A stretch of DNA of 64,000 nt from Chaetomium olivaceum (GCA_039881045.1 JAYWVB010000005.1:62001-126000); one strand, 5' to 3'. Shown: positions 23,684-36,970, numbered from the stretch's first letter. Translations and numbers: made by a program. Notes: generated by a model not told the origin, from the letters alone.

Positions 23684-25085
23684 AAAGGTTGCATTGTTTC
23701 TCGGTTCTTTTCTTGTTTTCTTTTTCTCTCATCATTCCGTCTTCTTCGGTTGTACCTTGTTATTGCTGCGTTTGGGTATGACGCGACATTGGCTTTGGGT
23801 TCGGAGAACGGATGGCCGGCGTTGGGATCTCATCGGGGTGTGTGCGACAGGAGGCATTGTCGCAGACAAGTGTTACTGTATTCGTAGGGGTCAGTTTCGG
23901 AGTCGCGCGGTCACACACAAAACATTATCATGGTGCATTGTACAACGGGTTAGAGCAGATCAGTTAGCTCCATTTGGTTTCGCAATAAAAAAATGTTTGA
24001 AACCTACATTCATCCCAGCAAACCGTGAAGTGATAAGAGTCCGGCCCCCAACCTCGCCCACATCCCGACGGAGTGCAGAGCCGAGCAATGCGATGCTTAC
24101 CCGCCGACGTTTCACATCCTTCTTCCTCGGATCTCGAGCTCACCACGACCCCACAGAAGGCTCAGGTCTACCCGAACCACATCTAACCGGTTGTTCACGG
24201 CAGGTTCTGTAACAAGGCCGATGCACGTCTTGTAACCCTCAGCCACATGGCTCATCCCGGGACTGCGCTCGCGGCCCCCAACACTGCCCCGGGGATATTC
24301 TGCCTCTCAGACTGCCTGCCTGCCTAACAAAAGGAGGCAGATCACCAACCGTTGATTTCTCATCTTGTCAAACCCCGCCTCGCCTACCTCACCGGCTGTG
24401 TTCGCTCTAACTACCAGCAAGCCCCCAGCCCATCTTAGCCACCCTTCACGGCCAGCAGGAGTAGTGTAACACGGCAACGTGTGTTATGAAGGAAGCGGGC
24501 CCATCACAAGTCCATGTGTTAGGGTAGAATGCGCCTCATGTGTGGGTGAGCGATCGCGGGCAGCCCAGCGGTCTCAATGAGAGGCTGACGGCTCGAAATT
24601 GTAGGCTGGGGCCAACTACCGTATTTCAGCCTGCTCGCTGCGATAGTCACGGAGTCGGCTTGCTTCACGTTCGGCGTTGTCGTCATAGGGCTTTATCCGG
24701 AGGATAATTTATGTGGAAGACTGGGCTCTGAAATTTCGGTTCCTCGGTCACAAGGTGGCCGGGATCGCGACCTCTCGGAGTTTGGCATCCCGAGCCCAAC
24801 TCCGTGAGCTGGGTGAGCATGGTGAGCACGGTGAGTGAACTTGCAAGCAGGCAGGCTCGGCGTATCATTGGGAATTAGAGTGATGGCCCGTGGGGACGGA
24901 ACGGTTGGTGGGGTTTGTGTCGGCCCCGGCAGATGGCCCCACTCCCCGTCCCGACCCCATCGAGCGTGGGAGACCAGGGTCCTGGAAATTTTCAGAGCCG
25001 GCAACACCTCGTCTCCGGCCTTTGCAACAACTTGCCCACCAGCCTCTACCCAACCACTATACTCTGCTTTCTTGGGTTTCATACG
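23684..25085. other. Intergenic, calcipressin 3' flank to rrg9
   Basis: 1.4 kb with no supported gene. The first 100 bp are T-rich and are probably the calcipressin 3' UTR. Confidence 0.45.
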
Positions 25086-26006
25086 ATGGATTGCTCCTGT
25101 CGGATAGCAGCATTGAGGATTTTTGTCAGGAGCATCGCGCAAATCCACGTCCCTCTCCGCTCGACGACACCACGTGCCATCCAATGCCGGGCTCTCTCGA
25201 CGCAGCCCAACCGGGCATACACTCAACGGACAGGCTCTGTGCTTACCATCACCACATCTCGGGCGTTGCACACGTCATGCGTGAAAAACAGCGCCGCGGA
25301 GGCCACGCGGCCCTTTGAAGTAGGAGGGGAAAGGACGAGCAGCCACAACAACCCACAAGCGAACTCCCACGCATCCAAGCCGGCAGCCGACGATTCTTTC
25401 GAATATCCGTCTCGGGACGGTCCTACTAGACCAACAACACGAGATCGGACTTACAGGTCAGGTGGCGATTTCGGCGCCCGTGGGCAGCGATACAAACCGG
25501 CGGGAGGTGCCAAGAAGCCGAGGTGGCCCAAGTCAGAATCGAATCCCGATAACGGCGACTGGGCTAAACCCAATACCAAAGAAACGTGGATGGTCCAGAA
25601 GGAGGCCTTGGCCAAAAAGTTCCCAGAAGGGTGGAACCCGCGCAAGAAGCTGTCGCCCGACGCGCTAGCCGGCATCCGGATGCTGCACAAGCAGTTCCCC
25701 GACGAGTACACGACCGAGACCCTGGCGCAGAAGTTTGAGGTGTCGGCCGAGGCGATCCGCAGGATTCTCAAGTCGAAGTGGACGCCCGACGCCGATAAGG
25801 AGGCCGAGCGGCAGGAGCGGTGGCACAACCGCGGCAAGATGGTGTGGACGCAGTGGGCGGCGCTCGGCAAGAAACCGCCCAGGAAGTGGCGCGCCGAGGG
25901 CATCGTCCGCGACCCCATCTGGAACAAGCCGAGGGGGCCGAACCACAAGGACAAGGCGAAGCGTGCTGAGGCGCAGCGGAGGCTTGCGAAGGGTCTGATG
26001 GGGTGA
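25086..26006 (+). CDS. rrg9: Required for respiratory growth protein 9 (Rrg9, neugrin-like)
   Basis: Mitochondrial protein needed for respiratory growth and mtDNA maintenance in yeast; its vertebrate relative is neugrin. One uninterrupted exon encodes 306 residues. It has an Arg/Ser/Thr-rich mitochondrial presequence and a disordered middle. The conserved core is W(M)VQKEALAKKFPEGWNPRKKLSPDALAGIR. It continues with LHKQFPDEYTTETLAQKFEVS and EAIRRILKSKW, a helix-turn-helix-like unit. The tail is basic. The start at 25086 is the first in-frame Met that puts a presequence directly at the N-terminus; the frame is open further upstream. Confidence 0.9.
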   Translation: MDCSCRIAALRIFVRSIAQIHVPLRSTTPRAIQCRALSTQPNRAYTQRTGSVLTITTSRALHTSCVKNSAAEATRPFEVGGERTSSHNNPQANSHASKPAADDSFEYPSRDGPTRPTTRDRTYRSGGDFGARGQRYKPAGGAKKPRWPKSESNPDNGDWAKPNTKETWMVQKEALAKKFPEGWNPRKKLSPDALAGIRMLHKQFPDEYTTETLAQKFEVSAEAIRRILKSKWTPDADKEAERQERWHNRGKMVWTQWAALGKKPPRKWRAEGIVRDPIWNKPRGPNHKDKAKRAEAQRRLAKGLMG

Positions 26007-27477
26007 ACCGTGAACCTTCACGGCATACGAGACGGCATGGCGAAGGTGTATAGGATGAAGGGCATATAACGAACAGAAACCCAACCTATGGCGCTTAACT
26101 ATAGCGAGCGTGTTAATCTTGTATTATTGTATGTACTATTAGGCGGGGGTGTACGGGTTACGAAGTATGAGGGAATGCCTCCCATGACCGCCATGTCTCA
26201 GGGGTGGTCGCCGAGAATGGCTGCCCCTCTGTCAATCAATTGGACATATCACCAAGGCAACCATCCACAAGACCGAAATTCGACATTTTAGTTGGTCCTT
26301 CTGTCTAGTTATTTTATGGTTTTCCGATAGTTAAGACATCCAAAAGCTTGTCGAAATGGTCTGAGCCCCTTGTGCCGTCCCGAGTGACAGGTTCCTTGTT
26401 CGGCACTCGAGCGGCTCCCCCGATGGCTGCTCGATTAGGGGTGTCATCTCGCTCGCTGTAGGGTCGGCCCGCACTAATGCAACCTCGCGGCTCATCACAT
26501 TGGGTGTGGGAGATGGCATCGGACTCAGCTCCTTTCACCCCCATGGGGCCACCTCGACGAATGGGGGATTGTGTTTCCAGCTGGGTTTCCACTGAATACT
26601 GTGGTATGCAATGTGGCTCGTGTGGTGCAGACGTACCAGCAGTGACCAGGTGGTGGGAGGTTGTCCGGATCTTCATTTTTTCTTTCCTCTTGTTTTTTCG
26701 GTGCGGATTCTCTCGGAACCACTGAGCATCGAAGAAACTGGCCAGGCCCACTGATAGTCGTCCCAAAAGGGAAACAAGCTGGCGCGAATCGGGCTGGCTG
26801 ATGGCACGGGCCATATTTTCTACCACAAGCTCTACCCTGCACGACCAGCCTGAACCCACAACACAAGCCCAGCAGACCAGGGCCCAACAAAAGGCCTGGG
26901 ACGAGGCTTGCCAGAGATCGCAGCTGGGCACCGGGGGTTTGGTGTTTTTTCCTCACCATCCCAGATCTAACGGCGTTTCCGCGACAGCTCGACGCAAATG
27001 TCGTGCACCTCACTTGGGCCCTAATCGACATCGGCGCCGGGGCAATTGACTTTGTCTCGCTGCACGATCTTCATGTCACTGTAAGCTCCAAGTTTGTTTC
27101 TGTGCCCAACGACTGCACCGCTATGAGATGTCCGCCGCCTCCTGCAAGGCCATGCATCGGGCGCCCTCTGACCCGCAGATGCTGATTCTGTGCGTTTGTG
27201 CCTGTAGCTTTCAAACCGCCGTTCTGCCTCCATCATTCCTTTGGACAGCTTCGCGCGAGACACACGCATTCCAGACTCGATTCTTTCCTTCGCTGCGCTC
27301 CTTCTGCCTCTAACTAGATAGTTGACTACTTCGTCTCTCATCGTCACCATCACACACCGACTCTGTCCCCCCCGCCGATTACATGCTCCGACGCCCTCGT
27401 CCAGCCTCTCCTCTACGATTCACTCTCCATCCCCGCTTTTTGGGTTGTTCTGATCAGTCAGTCCATGGCGAAGAGCG
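26007..27477. other. Intergenic, rrg9 3' flank to WD40 gene
   Basis: 1.47 kb with no recognisable gene. The last 150 bp are C/T-rich and are probably the 5' UTR or promoter of the WD40 gene. Confidence 0.45.
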
Positions 27478-30400
27478 ATGGCATCCACTCCCTCAAACCG
27501 GACTAAGCCTACACCGTCTAACTCCCCATTTGTCTCACGCCCCTCCCGGTCTTCCATCCGGCCCCGGGCCTACTACGACTCCTGCCTCTCCTTGCAGCGC
27601 GTGGTCGGCACCACCTGCGCCTCGCCCACCGGCTTCGACACGGTCCACTCGTCCTTCGCATACATCGCCGGCGGCGCCGTGGTTGTAGTAGATGTCTCTG
27701 GCGAGCACTATGCGCAGCGCTTCTACCGGGCACGCCCCACAGCCATCCCGCTCCTCAGCGTCTCCCCCACCACAAACAATTCGTCCACGCCCATCTCTAC
27801 ACCAAAAGCCAACGATAGCAGAAATAGAGCTGCTGCGTCTTCTCCCAGAGACTCCCTCTACGCCGAGTGGCCCGACTCGCCGACTTCCAAGACTTGGACG
27901 AGCCGCGAACGGATCAAGGCTGCGACCTGCCTGGCCCTCAGCCGAGATGGACGGTACCTAGCCGTGGGCGAAACCGGTTACGCCCCGCGTGTGCTATTAT
28001 TCAACCTACAGGATACCTCTTCCGATGTGCCCCTGGTGTCGATCAGCGAACACACCTTCGGGGTCAAAGCTGTGGCGTGGTCTCCCGACACCAAGTACCT
28101 GGCTTCGCTAGGCGCAGCAAACGACGGCTTTCTCTACTTGTGGAAGCTCGACCCCCGGACCGGCGCCGTGTGAAACTGTTTCAACAGAACAGGTGCACCG
28201 CGTCCGTGAAGGAGATGGTGTGGATGGGCAACAACGTCATCACCCTTGGTGTCCGCCATGTCAAGGTGTGGAGGGTCGAGGAAGGGCTAGATAACACGCC
28301 CGTCAAAACGAAGTATTCGAACGACGGAGCGGGTCTCCCCCCACTCCCAGCCCAGAAGCCGCTACCAGGTAGAAACATCTTGCTCGGATCGATGCTGGAC
28401 GAAACATTCTCTCTGCGCGCTCCCGATATCAGACGAGAAGGCTATCATCTGCTCCGAGACGGGTTGTGTCTGCTTGCTTGATGATACCAACAAGCAAATG
28501 AAGTTGTCGAAGGCTGCAGAGGTCGATTTTAGCGTCACCTGCATCTCTCGCCGAGGAGAAGATATCCACGTTGGTGGAAAGGAAGGTCAGCTTGCCATCA
28601 TAAGCCTTGAGGATTTTTGAACGGCCGCCCCGAACCGACTGTCCGCAGTTCACAGATGGTGGCCGGTCTCGTGGCTATGGGGTTTCTGGCAGAGAACCTT
28701 GTCACAATCGACACCAGACGATCGATCGATATCTGGAGTGTGGACTATACGCCCGGCAACTCTCTCGGTGAGAAATCACATATTCCCATCCCGGGTCTCG
28801 GCGACCCAATCGTTGGGGTACAACCGCTATCCCCATTCAACACCCTTGACGCCAGTTTCTTTACGTGGTCCGGGCTCGGCAGGGTGACCATTTGGAGTCT
28901 GGGGGGCATCATAAAATCGTCCTTCGACATACCAATCGAACAGCTGGATTCTGGCACCGAGTCTGGCCTAGCCAATCAAGTCGTCGTGGTGAAATCTACG
29001 AACGACGGAGCCATCTTCGTTGCCGGAGACAGGCTGGGTGTCCTCCGGATTGTCGAGGTCTCCACCGGAGAGTGTCTGCTGGAAACAAAAGCACACTCCT
29101 CCAATTGCCAGGACATTACTGTCCACGAAGGCAAATCGAGGTTCCTCGTGGCTTCGTGCGGGCGGGACCGAACCGTCCAGCTGTTCCACCGCTCATCCGT
29201 AGGGGTGTTTGAGCACTTCCAGACGCTCGAGTTTAGCGCCAAGGTGGTCCAGGTTCTCATACCAAATGAAGACAAGGTCCTAACGTGCTCCTTGACCGGA
29301 CTCTCCAAATCCACGACCTGGTGAGCAAGGAGGGTGAGCCCGACGTCATGGCAGCCATTCCATTCAAATCGATCTCCTTGAAGGCATCCCCGTCGGCAAT
29401 GGCCGTGACGACCGACGAGAAGGCGGTATTTGTGTCTCTGTTGGATCGCTCTGTATGCCAGTACGACTTCAGCAACGGGCGGGTTCTCGGCACATTCAAG
29501 TGCAACGACGAAGCCGGGCTTGACTCGGTCGTGCTGGAATCGTTGACCCACAGCCAACCCGGGTCCAATGACCCCCCCTTTCTTCTCGGCATCTCCAACA
29601 CGGACAAATCCGTGCGAGTCTATGACACCCAGGCAGGCTGCTTTATAGACCGCGAATGGGGCCATACCGAAGCTATCAACGGTGCCGTCCTCATCGACGG
29701 CGAAGAATCCGGCCGGAAGGTCGTCAGCGTGGGTGAAGACGGCACAATCATGATTTGGGGTCTTGACTTCGACGACTCGAGCAACGGATCACAGAGTCGC
29801 GACCCCTCGCCAGAAAAGGCTACTCAGCCGGCCTCTACCCGCCCACCCTTACGGCGGGTTCTTTCCAAAGCAGAGCTAGCCGAATTCCAACGCCCAGCTT
29901 CAGCCACCGGGCCCCCCAGCGGACGTCGTTCGCCCCCCCGTCCCTCAAATCGCCGTCCCGCCAAATTTTCGCTTCCCTTCTCGTCCCTGCGGACCCCCAA
30001 CGCCAGCACCAACACCAACACTAACACCAACAACAACGGCACACCTGAAAAGCAAACGACCTCCCCTACCAACACCACCGGCATGATCATAATAGACGAC
30101 ACCCACGCCCGCACTCCGTCCCGTCGCCCTTCCTCCGGGGCTGGCTCCCGCTGCTCCGACGACAGTCCCCCGCCCGAAAGCCCCAAAGCCCGCTCCAAAA
30201 TGTTCCGTCGCCCGTCCCTCCCCGCCCTGGCGCAACGCCACTATCCACATCCAAATCCCGCAAGAACTCCAGCTCCAACCAGCGCGGCAGCGGCGGTGGC
30301 GGTGGTGGTAGTAATAATGGTGGCGGGAACGGATACGGCTTTGGCACCCTCAGCATGGCGACCGAACAGACCTGCCGGCAGCTGCGCGCATACCGCAGGA

Positions 30401-30837
30401 AGCTAGCATCTGCCGACTCCATCCACGCGGACGTACTAGCGCAGCTGGACGCCGAGCTCCGGCTGACGGCGGCCGCGCTAGGGGAGCGGGCTATCCGCAG
30501 TCGCACGGGCAGTGGGAATGGCAGTAGCAGCCACCGGGGCCACGGCGACCGGCGGGGCGATTCCGGAGGCGGGAGTCAGGGAGGCGATGGGAGCAGCAGC
30601 GGCAAGGTCAGCGAGACGGTGCTGAGCGGCCTGCTGGACCAGTACAGCGAGCGGCTGGTCAGCATGCTGGACGAGAAACTCCGCCTGCGGCTGAGCGAGG
30701 AGGAGAAGGATTCCCTGGCCGCCGCGAGGGAGCGCCGCCGCCCGCGCACGGCCGGCGAAGAAGCGTCTAATGCCTCTTCTTCTGTGGAGGGGAGTATCAG
30801 CGGGGGGCCGGTTTGTGATGAACCGGAGTCTGTGTGA
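27478..30837 (+). CDS. Large WD40-repeat protein (MABP1/WDR62-like)
   Basis: Single-exon gene for about 1,120 residues. The N-terminal part is WD40 propeller sequence, for example CLALSRDGRYLAVGETG, FGVKAVAWSPDTKYLASLG, VITLGVRHVKVWRV, VAGDRLGVLRIVE, LVASCGRDRTVQLFHR and KVVSVGEDGTIMIWGLDF. The later part is Ser/Pro/Asn-rich and ends in a predicted helix (VLSGLLDQYSERLVSMLDEKLRLRLSEEEKD). The fold order resembles fungal homologues of MABP1/WDR62; its function in fungi is not established from this sequence. The frame breaks five times: GG 28162, CCC 28422-28424, T5 28614-28618, GG 29294 and GG 30229-30230. One-base corrections restore continuity (for example CSLDRTLQIHDL) and a total of 1,121 codons. 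Confidence 0.82.
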
Positions 30838-32399
30838 GAGCAGACAGATGACAGATGGAGGCGGAGGCGGCCGGTCGGGGCCGCTGCTATGCGGTAATAC
30901 TTAATTTCGCTCGCGCGGGATGAGGCGCGGCGGGCGGTATAGAGGCGATAGATAACCCCCCTTTTTTTTTTCTGCGGGTCTTCGCTTGTCATTCCTTTGT
31001 TTTTTTTGTTACTGTACTCATATCACACTGCACACACATTCTGGCGGCGGCGTCGCGGGGTTTCTTTTTTTTTTCTTCCCTTTCATTCACTCACTCATTT
31101 CCTTATATCACTCTCTCTCTCTTTTATACTATTACTTCTGCTACAAGGTTGGGAAACAAGACAAAGACAGGCGGTCTAAGGGGGCGGCGGTGGTGGATAG
31201 GCGTTTCTGGACTGGACTGGACAGGACTTGGGCTGGGTCGAGTTTGCGGCTGGGCTGGATATATGGCTCCGCTCTCGCATTTTCCCCGGTGGGTGGGTGG
31301 TTGGGGTGATTGGGTGGCATGCGCTTGGTTGATTGAATGGATCGATCCCATGGATGGATGGATGGATGGGATCGTGGTGGCTTCTAGAGAATTGGAATTC
31401 CCCGGGGGTTGTTAGATGCTCAGAAATTAGATGCGCGTGGTGGTGGTGGGTGGTGATACCAGTGGAGGTGGTAACTAGGCGGTGAATTGAAGACGCCTGC
31501 GTTTTAGAGAGAGGGTTCGGTGCTGGTTGTGCTGCTGTGCTGTGATGTGATGTGACGTGGGTGTGTGAGCTTGCTTGCAATGGGGTTGCTTTTGAGGTGT
31601 TTCGAGGATCAGGTCAGGATTTGTTCCCGCCGGGACTACACAGGAGGTAATCCAGTCTGAGTCTTGCCTGAGAAGGACAGGAACAGAAACATGGTGTTAA
31701 AACGCTGAAATGTGGTTGAAACGGTAACTGTTTTACTCCTAGGCCCGCTCTCGTATGAACCAAGCCAGGGGTCCAAGGCCAAGGACAAGCCGTTGAAAAC
31801 GGACGCTACCCATACTAGCATTAAACAAAGACTGTCCAGACTACCGGAGTTCTCGTATCAGATATACAAAACTGCTAGGGATGTGGCCGACTTTTGGGAC
31901 ATCGACTGATAGCGAGGTTTGGTCTATAATTACGAATAGGCAATATACTATACCCGTGTGCCCGATGGGCAGAAAAGGCCGGACTCCAAGCGTGGAAGCT
32001 CGGGTTGTAGGAACGAAACAACAGTTCTGGAAGTCTGAAGAGGGTCTGTTTTACTCGATCCACGTTTCTTTTACTCTGTTGCTATTATTCTGCTGATTTC
32101 TTTCCTCCGTCTCTTTTTGGCGTGTTATTTTTTTATTTTTTTTATACACGAGGTTCGTTTCTTTTAGAGTTCGGTTTTTTTTGGGCCAAAGGCTGCCGTG
32201 TTACGTTTAGTGAGATCTGCAACACTCAATGTATTTCTAGAGTCCCTCGAAGTCTCCTCCACCGCGTTCCAGGGGCAAAACGGTAAGGTCTCATAACCGG
32301 TGCTCAAAAATGGCGAGTACTTGGTCCAAAGACAATCATTCATGTTGCTCCGGCGTGTCCTGGCCGACAACATTACCCTCCGGATGCTGGAGTGTAACC
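30838..32399. other. Intergenic, WD40 gene / WLM gene, convergent
   Basis: No gene supported. It holds T-rich tracts (about 30960-31140), a short (GGAT)n microsatellite at about 31350-31370 and another T-rich segment at about 32100-32180. Confidence 0.5.
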
Positions 32400-33642
32400 C
32401 TATCCCATGATGTAAACAGCCCATCCATAACGCTTCGTAACAAATGCTAGTACTGTACAACAAAACACTAATCGTGATATCCCCAAATCCCCAACCCCAC
32501 ACCCGAGACCAAGTCTCACCTTTCCTCCCCCTCCATCCCCCCCTTCATCCGCCCCTTCCCCCTCCCGCCTCGTCGCCCTCGCCCTCTCCAAATTCGACCA
32601 CCTCGCCTCCGCCGCGCGAGCCCTGACCTCCTCTCCGTCAAACCCTCGGCACCTCCCCCTCCCCCTCCCCCACCAAGCACATACGTGCCGCCCTCCCACC
32701 CGCCGTGATCCATCACCATCCCCTCCCCCATCTCTCCTCCTCTTCTCTCTCCGGCGCAAACTCCTCCCCGCCAACGCTCTGCCCGCCATGCGTCCAGTCG
32801 CCCTTCTCCACCTCCCGCTCAATCTGCCGGCACAGCGCCCAGAAAGTGCTTGTCGTGCTCCGAGTGCACGTTGTGCGCCAGCTCGTGGCACAGCGTCTTG
32901 CGGATGGTCCTGTAGTCGCGCCAGCCGTCGTACGCGTCGGTGCGCAGGCGCAGCTCCACCACCTCGCCCTTGTTGCGGTTGAGGCCCAGGATGCGGGTAA
33001 CCCCCTCGTGGGAGGCCGAGGTGGCGGCGGCAGGGTCCATCTCGGTCAGCAGCCCGACGGAGAACTGGTGCTTGCGCATCGCCGCGCGGATGCCCGGGTC
33101 GGCTTTGAGGCGTTCGAGGAAGGCGAGGCTGCGCGCAGAGTTGGGGAGGTGCGGGAGGGCGCGGAGCGTGTGGAAGGTGTGGGTGAGGTCGGCGGCGGTG
33201 GTGATGCGTTGCTGTTGGGAGGTGGTGGTGGTGGGCGGGCGGGCGAAGCGGGTGCGGGCGAGGGCGCGCTTGGCTTGCCAGGCCTCGGCGGCGGCGCGCT
33301 GGGTTTGGAGGGTGGAGAGGTCCGAGGTTTTGGGGGTGAGCAGGCGGAGGGTGGTGTCCTTGAGGGTGGAGAGCGGGAGGGCGGAGTCGTCCGGGGGGTG
33401 TAGATGGATTTGAGGCCCGGTTGGCGCTTTTCGAGGAGGGCTTTGGCTTTGGACCAGTCGTAGGAGGGGAATTCGAGGGAGAGGGTTAGGAGGAGGTGCT
33501 CGAAGGTGTCGGCTGGGGAGAAGACCCATTTTTGGGTGTGATTTTCGGGAGGGAATTTGAGGGTTATCTCCACGGAGGCATCGTCGGCCTCGAGACTCAA
33601 AGAGTCGGGTTGTGAGTCCTTCGCTGGCTCTGTGGGATCCAT
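32400..33642 (-). CDS. Ubiquitin-like / WLM-domain metalloprotease
   Basis: The N-terminal ubiquitin-like domain (SVEITLKFPPENHTQKWVFS, then TFEHLLLTLSLEFP) is followed by a WLM domain with the zinc-protease motif HELAHNVHSEHDKHF. WLM proteases are related to Wss1/SPRTN, which act on DNA-protein crosslinks and SUMO/ubiquitin conjugates; this member matches the fungal UBL-WLM fusion type. Three frame breaks are present. A base is missing in the G6 run 33393-33398, so that SIYTP joins PDDSALPLS. There is an extra base in AAA 32843-32845, restoring KHFWALCRQIEREVEKGDW. A third lies near 32621-32640, before VRARAAEAR. The C-terminus is uncertain: an intron with donor GTGAGA near 32520 would end the protein at 32447 instead of 32400. 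Confidence 0.85.
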
Positions 33643-35446
33643 GACGGACAGCAGACCTGGGCCGCCTTGACTCCTTTCTTGTCTATCTCGGATGAGGCGG
33701 GACTGAACTTGCTTGGGAAGAGTTTGCCTTTGGCTTGATGAACAGCCGCGGAGTCTTGATGTGAAGTGCAATGAGTTGCAATTCTTGCAGTTATTCGGTG
33801 TGGTGATGGTTTGCGTGACACCTTGGTGTCATTTACAGTTGGGATTTGTGGTGTAATTAGGAGCGGTCATTTATTACGAAGCACCTTGTAAACAGATCGG
33901 TTTGGTAAGAGAGTAATAGTTCGGAATCTAAGTCTAGAGTTGAGATATCAATTTGTTGCCTGTTGTTCATTTGTAAGGTTCGCTGTTGTCAACCGTCAGT
34001 TGAGCGAATGTTCGAGACAGGATTAGCTGCTTTGTCATCTCAGTCGCCATCATGTGGCTGTTATTGGCAACTCCGATAATGACTTGCGCCACCTGCGCTG
34101 CCACTTTGGACTTGAAAACGCCGAAACCAGTTCATCTCAGAATGGAACATATAAAATGACGGCTCATCTTGAGAGTCGTTAAACTTAAGTTTGGGTTAGT
34201 GTATTGGTCTGGGCGGTCATAGTTACCAGATGTGTTAATTTAAGTACGAAGGTTGACCGCTTCTTTCGGTGCATTTTCGGCATATACGTTTTACTTGGTA
34301 AGGTAAGGTATTTTGTAGTAAGGTTTAGGGATTCCCTTCTCCCGTCTTTTCTACTCTTCCCCCACCCTTCCCCCAAGCTCGGTCGCTCGGAACTTTCTGT
34401 GACGTGCGTGAACTGCAAGCCACTCCCGATGCCTTGGTGCTCTGAGACGGCGCCAAAATCGAAACGAGGAACGATCCACATGGTGGTGTTTGAGAGGCTA
34501 GTCACAATTACTTGGCTTGCTTGGTCGCCGAATGAGGTAATACTTCCCTCCCTCAGTTTGATCCGTCTTTCATCTCGGACCCTGAACGATCTACGCAGCG
34601 GGGCAACGGCCGCCAACGCCGACCGCCAACGGTTTGCTGCGAGTTGGTGTGCGATGAGACGCAAACCTGCCGTGTTAGCCGCGCCGCTGTTGGCTGGCTT
34701 GCTGATGGGCCTTCCTCTCCGCCTTGTCGTATTGAGGAATTTTGAAGAATTTGGGTGCCAATGGTATTTCCATTTACCTCGTATCTCGCTGTTTGCTGGT
34801 AACTTGCATCCACACATTCACTGCAAATACGCACAGGTTCGCCTTCTCGGTTGGGCACGCTTAGCTTAACCTGGTTTAGAGCCCTCAGGAACACCGACAG
34901 AAGGAGAATGTGGGGCCTTTGGGGGTCAATTTCCCCTGGCATGTGCCGCCAATCAGAACTGGCATGTTGGTCGATTCTGGGGTATCCAAGCACCGAGCAG
35001 CGCCGCTAAGCTCGTTTTGTGACCTCCCTCGACGACCGCCCCTTCGCCCTTCGTGTTTCTTGTCTGATGAGTGATGAGTGAGCTCTCCTTCCTCGAATTC
35101 CTCTTTTTCTTCAAGCCCGTTTCTCGTTTTCATCCTTCGAACACTCGCTCTCGTTGGATCTGAAGAAGGAGTCGCCTTGCGCAGTTCCTTCTGAATTCTT
35201 GTCGCTCCTTTGACATAACATTTCGCTTTCTTTAATTTGCGCATTTGCTGCCGCCGCCCGATTTCCCTACTTTCAACTTCAACGCCACTAGTTATATTTT
35301 GCACATTGCCTTACTCGACACTGCCAGATCGCCTCCGCTTCAGCCATGCTTGTATGTGTCACCATAGGGAGCCGTCGCCGTTGGTCTTTTTGTGGCCAAT
35401 GCGTGCTACAGCTTGTTGAATTGTCAGATCGCCATGTTAATATCTC
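33643..35446. other. Intergenic, divergent WLM gene / glucanosyltransferase gene
   Basis: 1.8 kb. Overlapping frames of about 210 codons occur on both strands at 34185-34869, but neither has a recognisable feature. The right part is CT-rich and is probably the long 5' leader of the GH72 gene. Confidence 0.45.
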
Positions 35447-36970
35447 ATGCAGCTTCACTCGGCGCTCGTCGCGCTTGGCGCGACCGTGGTCGCGGCCGTG
35501 CAGCCACTGGAGGTTAAGGGCCAGAACTTTATCAACCCCACGACCGGCAACCGCTTCCAGATTGTTGGTGTCGCCTATCAGCCGGGCGGCTCTGCGGGCT
35601 ACAACAAGGAGACCGGCCGCGACCCCCTGAGCGACCCGGATATCTGCATGCGTGATGCCGCTTTGCTGCAGATCCTTGGCGTCAACACCATCCGCGTCTA
35701 CAATGTGAACCCGGACGTGAACCACGACAAGTGTGCCAGCATTTTCAACGCCGCCGGCATGTACATGGTTATCGACGTCAACTCGCCCCTGGTCGGCGAC
35801 TCCCTGACGAGCTGGAACCCCTGGGAGTCGTACTATGCTGCCTACCTCAACCGCACTTTTGCTGTTGTTGAGGGCTTCAAGAACTACCCCAACACCCTGG
35901 CCTTCTTCTCCGGCAACGAGGTCCTTAACAACGAGGATACCGGTGCCACTGTCCCCCCTTACATGCGCGCCGTCACTCGCGACATCAAGAACTACGTCAA
36001 GAAGCACTCTTCGCGCCCCATCCCGGTCGGCTACTCCGCCGCCGATGTCCGTTCCATCCTGTTCGACACGTACAACTACTTCCAGTGCTCCCTCAAGGGC
36101 GATGACGACGATATGAGCATGGGCGACATCTTCGCCCTCAACAGCTACAGCTGGTGCGGCTCGAGCAGCTTTGAGAAGGCCAAGTACGACGAGCTGGTCA
36201 CCGGTCTCAAGGCCGCCACCGTGCCTGTCTTCTTCTCCGAGTACGGCTGCAACACCCCCTCCCGCGTGTCTTCACCGAGGTCGGCACCATCTACAGCTCC
36301 AAGATGTCTGACGTCTTCTCCGGCGGCGTCGTCTACGAGTATACCCAGGAGGACAACAACTACGGCCTGGTCGACATGAAGGACGACGGCTCCGCCAAGC
36401 TCAGGAGCGACTTCGTCACCCTCAAGAACCAGTACAGCAAGCTTGACTTTGCCGAGATCCAGGGCCAGAAGCCTGCCACCGCCTCCAACACCAAGCCCCC
36501 CGCCTGCGAGTCCAAGCTCATCACCACCGACGGCTTCAACTCCAACTTCACCCTCCCCGTCCTCCCCCCCGGTGCCCAGGAGATCATCGATGAGGGTGTC
36601 AAGCCCGCCCCCAAGGGTCAGATTGTCAAAATCTCCGACTGGAAGGTCAAGTACACCGTCAAGAACCCCGACGGTTCCACCATCACCAACCTTGCCGTCA
36701 AGCCGCTGGCGGATGACGACATCAACAGTATGCCTCCCCCCTTGTGTGACTACATCAACTCAGCTTACTGACATCCCCCCACCAGGCCCCGGCTCCAACA
36801 CCGACTCCGGCGTTGACACCAGCACTGCCAGCAGCCAGACCTCTGATGCCAGCACCGATGGCACCGAGTCCTCTACGCCCACCCCCAGCGACAACGCTGC
36901 TGCCGGGTTGGTCGCTGGCGTCCTGCCCGCCATGGCTCTGGGCGCTTTTGCCGTCCTGGCTGCCCTCTAA
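35447..36970 (+). CDS. GPI-anchored beta-1,3-glucanosyltransferase (GH72, Gel/Gas)
   Basis: Cell-wall enzyme that elongates beta-1,3-glucan side chains. It has a signal peptide (MQLHSALVALGATVVAA) and a GH72 catalytic domain from PLEVKGQNFINPTTGNRFQI. The acid/base site is SGNEVLNN and the nucleophile site is FFSEYGCN. A Ser/Thr-rich C-terminus ends in a GPI signal (AAAGLVAGVLPAMALGAFAV). Exons are 35447-36727 and 36786-36970. One base is missing at CCC 36261-36263; adding it restores NTPSPRVFTEVG and gives 1,467 nt (488 residues). It has no CBM43 module. Alternative 5' end: ATGCTT at 35346 followed by a perfect GTATGT donor could splice to the CAG at 35449-35451, changing only the first residues. 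Confidence 0.94.

Noticed and set aside
34185..34869. Overlapping frames of about 210 codons on both strands
   Set aside because: Neither has a domain, signal peptide, intron signals or compositional bias of a gene.
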